Shown one piece after another: positions 5,459-6,547 of a stretch of DNA of 6,547 nucleotides. The position numbers and the translations under genes are program-made. The first letter of the stretch is position 1; the number at the start of each line of letters is the position of its first letter. Source of the stretch: Pseudomonadota bacterium (GTDB taxonomy: Bacteria > Pseudomonadota > Alphaproteobacteria > Rhizobiales > Xanthobacteraceae); the NCBI GenBank assembly GCA_021823875.1, contig JAKAMD010000204.1, positions 1-6,547 on the forward strand, read 5' to 3'. Below the pieces are notes generated by a model. That model was not told where the DNA came from. It saw only the letters and a list, made by a program, of their open reading frames with translations, and made no database searches.

Positions 5459-5938
5459 ATGCCTATCACCGCCAAGCTCGACGAATTCGGCAAGCCTGCC
5501 TGGATCGTGCTGATCGTTCTTGGGTTCATGGTCTTCTGGCCACTCGGCCTGGCCATCCTCGCCTTCACCATATGGAGCGGAAGAATGGGATGCTGCGGAT
5601 ATCACCCCGGTCATAGCCGCTGGGAGCATGGACAGGACCGCTGGCAGCGCAAGATGGAGCGTTTGCAGGCCAAGATGGACTGGATGCGTTCGAAGATGAA
5701 CGGCAGTCCCTGGGGCGGAAACCCGTGGCGCGGCAATCCGTGGGGCGCACCGTCGAGCGGAAACCGCGCCTTCGACGAGTACCGCGCTGAGACGCTGCGG
5801 CGGCTGGAGGAGGAGCAGCGTGAATTCCGCGACTTCCTCGATCGCCTGCGCATGGCCAAGGACAAGGCCGAGTTCGACCAGTTTATGGACGAGCGCCGCA
5901 ACCGCCCGGCGCCCGAGGCGCCGCCGCCAAACGCCTGA
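5459..5938 (+). CDS. DUF2852 family membrane-anchored coiled-coil protein
   Basis: This 159-residue protein matches, from memory, the DUF2852 family of alphaproteobacteria; its function is unknown. It begins MPITAKLDEFGKPAWIV, with one membrane helix at about residues 14-39 (WIVLIVLGFMVFWPLGLAIL and on), followed by WSGRMGCCGYH with a Cys pair at 45-46. A charged Trp/Met-rich helix spans about 54-80. A linker with repeated NPW units follows (88-95), and then a long, highly charged, probably coiled-coil helix at about 105-148 (the ETLRRLEEEQREFRDFLDRL region). The C-terminus is Pro-rich. The ATG at 5459 is chosen because GAGG lies 6 nt upstream; the frame is open back to a TTG at 5396, but that codon is the -35 box. 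It is a single-gene unit with its own promoter, operator and terminator, probably controlled by the TetR encoded upstream. The large C-terminal part is probably cytoplasmic. Confidence 0.88.
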   Translation: MPITAKLDEFGKPAWIVLIVLGFMVFWPLGLAILAFTIWSGRMGCCGYHPGHSRWEHGQDRWQRKMERLQAKMDWMRSKMNGSPWGGNPWRGNPWGAPSSGNRAFDEYRAETLRRLEEEQREFRDFLDRLRMAKDKAEFDQFMDERRNRPAPEAPPPNA

Positions 5939-5982
5939 TCGCGATCTTTGCCCCGCGCCTTTCTCCCTCCGGCGCGAACCGA

Positions 5983-6021
5983 CCGCCCGCTTTCCCCGAA
6001 GCGGGCGGCCACGGTCGTTTT
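5983..6021 (+). terminator. Rho-independent-like terminator after the DUF2852 gene
   Basis: Arms CCGCCCGCTT (5983-5992) and AAGCGGGCGG (5999-6008) form a perfect 10-bp stem with a 6-nt loop (TCCCCG). A run of four T residues (6018-6021) lies 9 nt after the stem, further than in a canonical terminator. An outer pairing of GACCG (5981-5985) with CGGTC (6012-6016) would bring the T run next to the stem, but it competes with part of the main stem. It lies 44 nt after the stop codon. Confidence 0.65.
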
Positions 6022-6052
6022 CCGCCGTTCGCCGGGCGGCCGACAGCGCCCG

Positions 6053-6067
6053 CTAACCCTTCCTTAA
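6053..6067 (+). promoter_or_regulatory. CtrA-like binding box upstream of tolQ
   Basis: CTAA, seven bases, then TTAA match the alphaproteobacterial CtrA consensus TTAA-N7-TTAA at 7 of 8 positions. The right half extends to TTAACCAT (6064-6071), the known extended CtrA half-site. CtrA is a cell-cycle response regulator, and Tol-Pal acts at division, so control would make sense. A motif this short can arise by chance; the assignment is by pattern only. Confidence 0.4.
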
Positions 6068-6091
6068 CCATAATCAGCGCTGGTAAAGCGT

Positions 6092-6132
6092 GCCGAAGTG
6101 GGACCGGCCGCGGCGTAGTGCCCCACTTCGGC
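6092..6132. repeat. Long inverted repeat with 11-bp perfect arms in the tolQ upstream region
   Basis: Arms GCCGAAGTGGG (6092-6102) and CCCACTTCGGC (6122-6132) are exact reverse complements around a 19-nt GC-rich centre that can itself fold (CCG with CGG). The left arm sits in AAAGCGTGCCGAAGTGGGA, which resembles the dispersed palindromic elements found between genes in Rhizobiales genomes (recalled, not searched). There is no T run after either arm, so it is not a normal terminator. If transcribed it would form a stable stem in the tolQ leader. Confidence 0.6.
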
Positions 6133-6307
6133 CAAGTTTCGCGGGGAATTGCATGTCTCGCCGGCGGCGGGTTCATCGGGCTTCGCGAAGCGTTGCGGTA
6201 TTCGGCGAAGCATATGAACGGCATTGCCGCGGCGCTCCATTGGGTCCGATGTTCGTGCGCCGCGCCGGTTTGACCAAAGGACCGGACCGAGCGGAAAGGA
6301 CGTGCCC

Positions 6308-6547
6308 ATGAATCCAGGTGAGGTGGCACAATCAGTGCTGCCGTTGACCTCATCCGATCTCTCTTTGCTGACGCTGTTTCTGCACGCCCATTGGATCGTC
6401 AAGGCGGTCATGGTCGGGTTGCTCGTCTGCTCGGTCTGGGTTTGGGCGATCGCGATCGACAAGATCGTGCTTTATGCGCGCAGCCGGCGCGAGATGGACC
6501 GCTTCGAGCAGGTTTTCTGGTCTGGCGAATCGCTCGAAGAGCTTTAT
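6308..6547 (+). CDS. tolQ: Tol-Pal system proton channel subunit TolQ, N-terminal part (3' end outside window)
   Basis: The first 80 residues of TolQ are present. A short N-terminal periplasmic segment (MNPGEVAQSVLPLTSSDLSL) leads to a first membrane helix at about 30-57 (VKAVMVGLLVCSVWVWAIAI). The cytoplasmic DKIVLYARSRREMDRFEQVF follows, a typical start of TolQ/ExbB proteins. TolQ and TolR form the inner-membrane motor that uses the proton gradient to energise TolA for outer-membrane constriction at division. TolQ is favoured over ExbB because ybgC, its usual neighbour, lies upstream and because of the N-terminal sequence. GGAAAGGA (6293-6300) lies 7 nt before the ATG. The gene continues past the window edge, where tolR, tolA, tolB and pal would be expected. 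Confidence 0.92.
   Translation, partial: MNPGEVAQSVLPLTSSDLSLLTLFLHAHWIVKAVMVGLLVCSVWVWAIAIDKIVLYARSRREMDRFEQVFWSGESLEELY

Larger units (their letters stand above)
5939..6307. other. 369-bp gene-free region between the DUF2852 gene and tolQ
   Basis: No convincing gene was found here. It holds a terminator hairpin (5983-6021), a CtrA-like box followed by CCATAAT (6053-6074), a long hairpin (6092-6132), a 12-bp palindrome GCTTCGCGAAGC (6180-6191) and the tolQ ribosome-binding site GGAAAGGA (6293-6300). A possible 52-codon ORF from 6153 is very Arg-rich and low in confidence. No convincing -35/-10 pair for tolQ could be placed, although a promoter is expected because a terminator separates tolQ from the gene before it. 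Confidence 0.6.

Noticed and set aside
6180..6191. 12-bp palindrome GCTTCGCGAAGC as an operator
   Set aside because: Made of common GC-rich words, with no promoter next to it and no second copy in the window.
6153..6311. 52-codon ORF with GGGGAA before its ATG, ending as ATGA on the tolQ start
   Set aside because: Extremely Arg-rich with no recognisable features. The overlap with tolQ could be chance, so it is left as a possible leader peptide only and not called a gene.
1..6547. CRISPR arrays, tRNA or rRNA genes, insertion sequences
   Set aside because: No spaced direct repeats, cloverleaf-like segments, rRNA sequence or transposase motifs were seen on either strand.

Overview
The window looks like a chromosomal segment of a GC-rich alphaproteobacterium, most likely of the order Hyphomicrobiales (Rhizobiales). 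The signs are the backbone order ruvB - ybgC - tolQ, a DUF2852-type protein, an alphaproteobacterial HicA/HicB pair and high GC at third codon positions. This placement rests on remembered family and gene-order knowledge, not on a search.

Left part (2-3320, all plus strand, tightly packed). The 3' end of a cytidine deaminase-like gene is followed after 2 nt by a four-helix membrane protein of unknown function. That gene overlaps the start of ruvB by 4 nt. The ruvB stop overlaps by one base the start of a HicA-like toxin gene, which has an internal amber stop at codon 23 and is otherwise an open frame. This broken toxin overlaps by 4 nt an intact short HicB antitoxin gene. Then come ybgC (thioesterase of the tol-pal cluster, TTG start) and an ogt-type O6-alkylguanine DNA alkyltransferase gene. 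The overlaps and short gaps suggest one long transcription unit that joins DNA repair (RuvB, Ogt) to the first gene of the cell-envelope tol cluster.

Middle part (3333-5458). A phytanoyl-CoA dioxygenase-family gene lies on the minus strand, convergent with ogt and 12 bp from it. A TetR-family regulator with a WHG-type C-terminal domain diverges from it. A possible 41-aa ORF on the minus strand runs into the 3' end of tetR.

Right part (5396-6547). A DUF2852 single-pass membrane protein is preceded by a good promoter (TTGACA, 17 bp, TATCAA). A perfect inverted repeat with half-sites AATGTAAA and TTTACATT lies over its -10 region and predicted transcription start. A second, less perfect copy with identical geometry lies just upstream of tetR. 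The simplest reading is a two-target regulon in which TetR represses itself and the DUF2852 gene. A terminator hairpin, a CtrA-like box and a long hairpin fill the 369 bp before tolQ, whose first 80 codons end the window.

The points most worth a second look are the shared operator, the amber-interrupted hicA beside an intact hicB, the chain of overlapping mini-ORFs made by an 11-bp triplication in front of tetR, and the insertion of about 3.6 kb between ybgC and tolQ. No CRISPR array, tRNA, rRNA or insertion sequence was seen.
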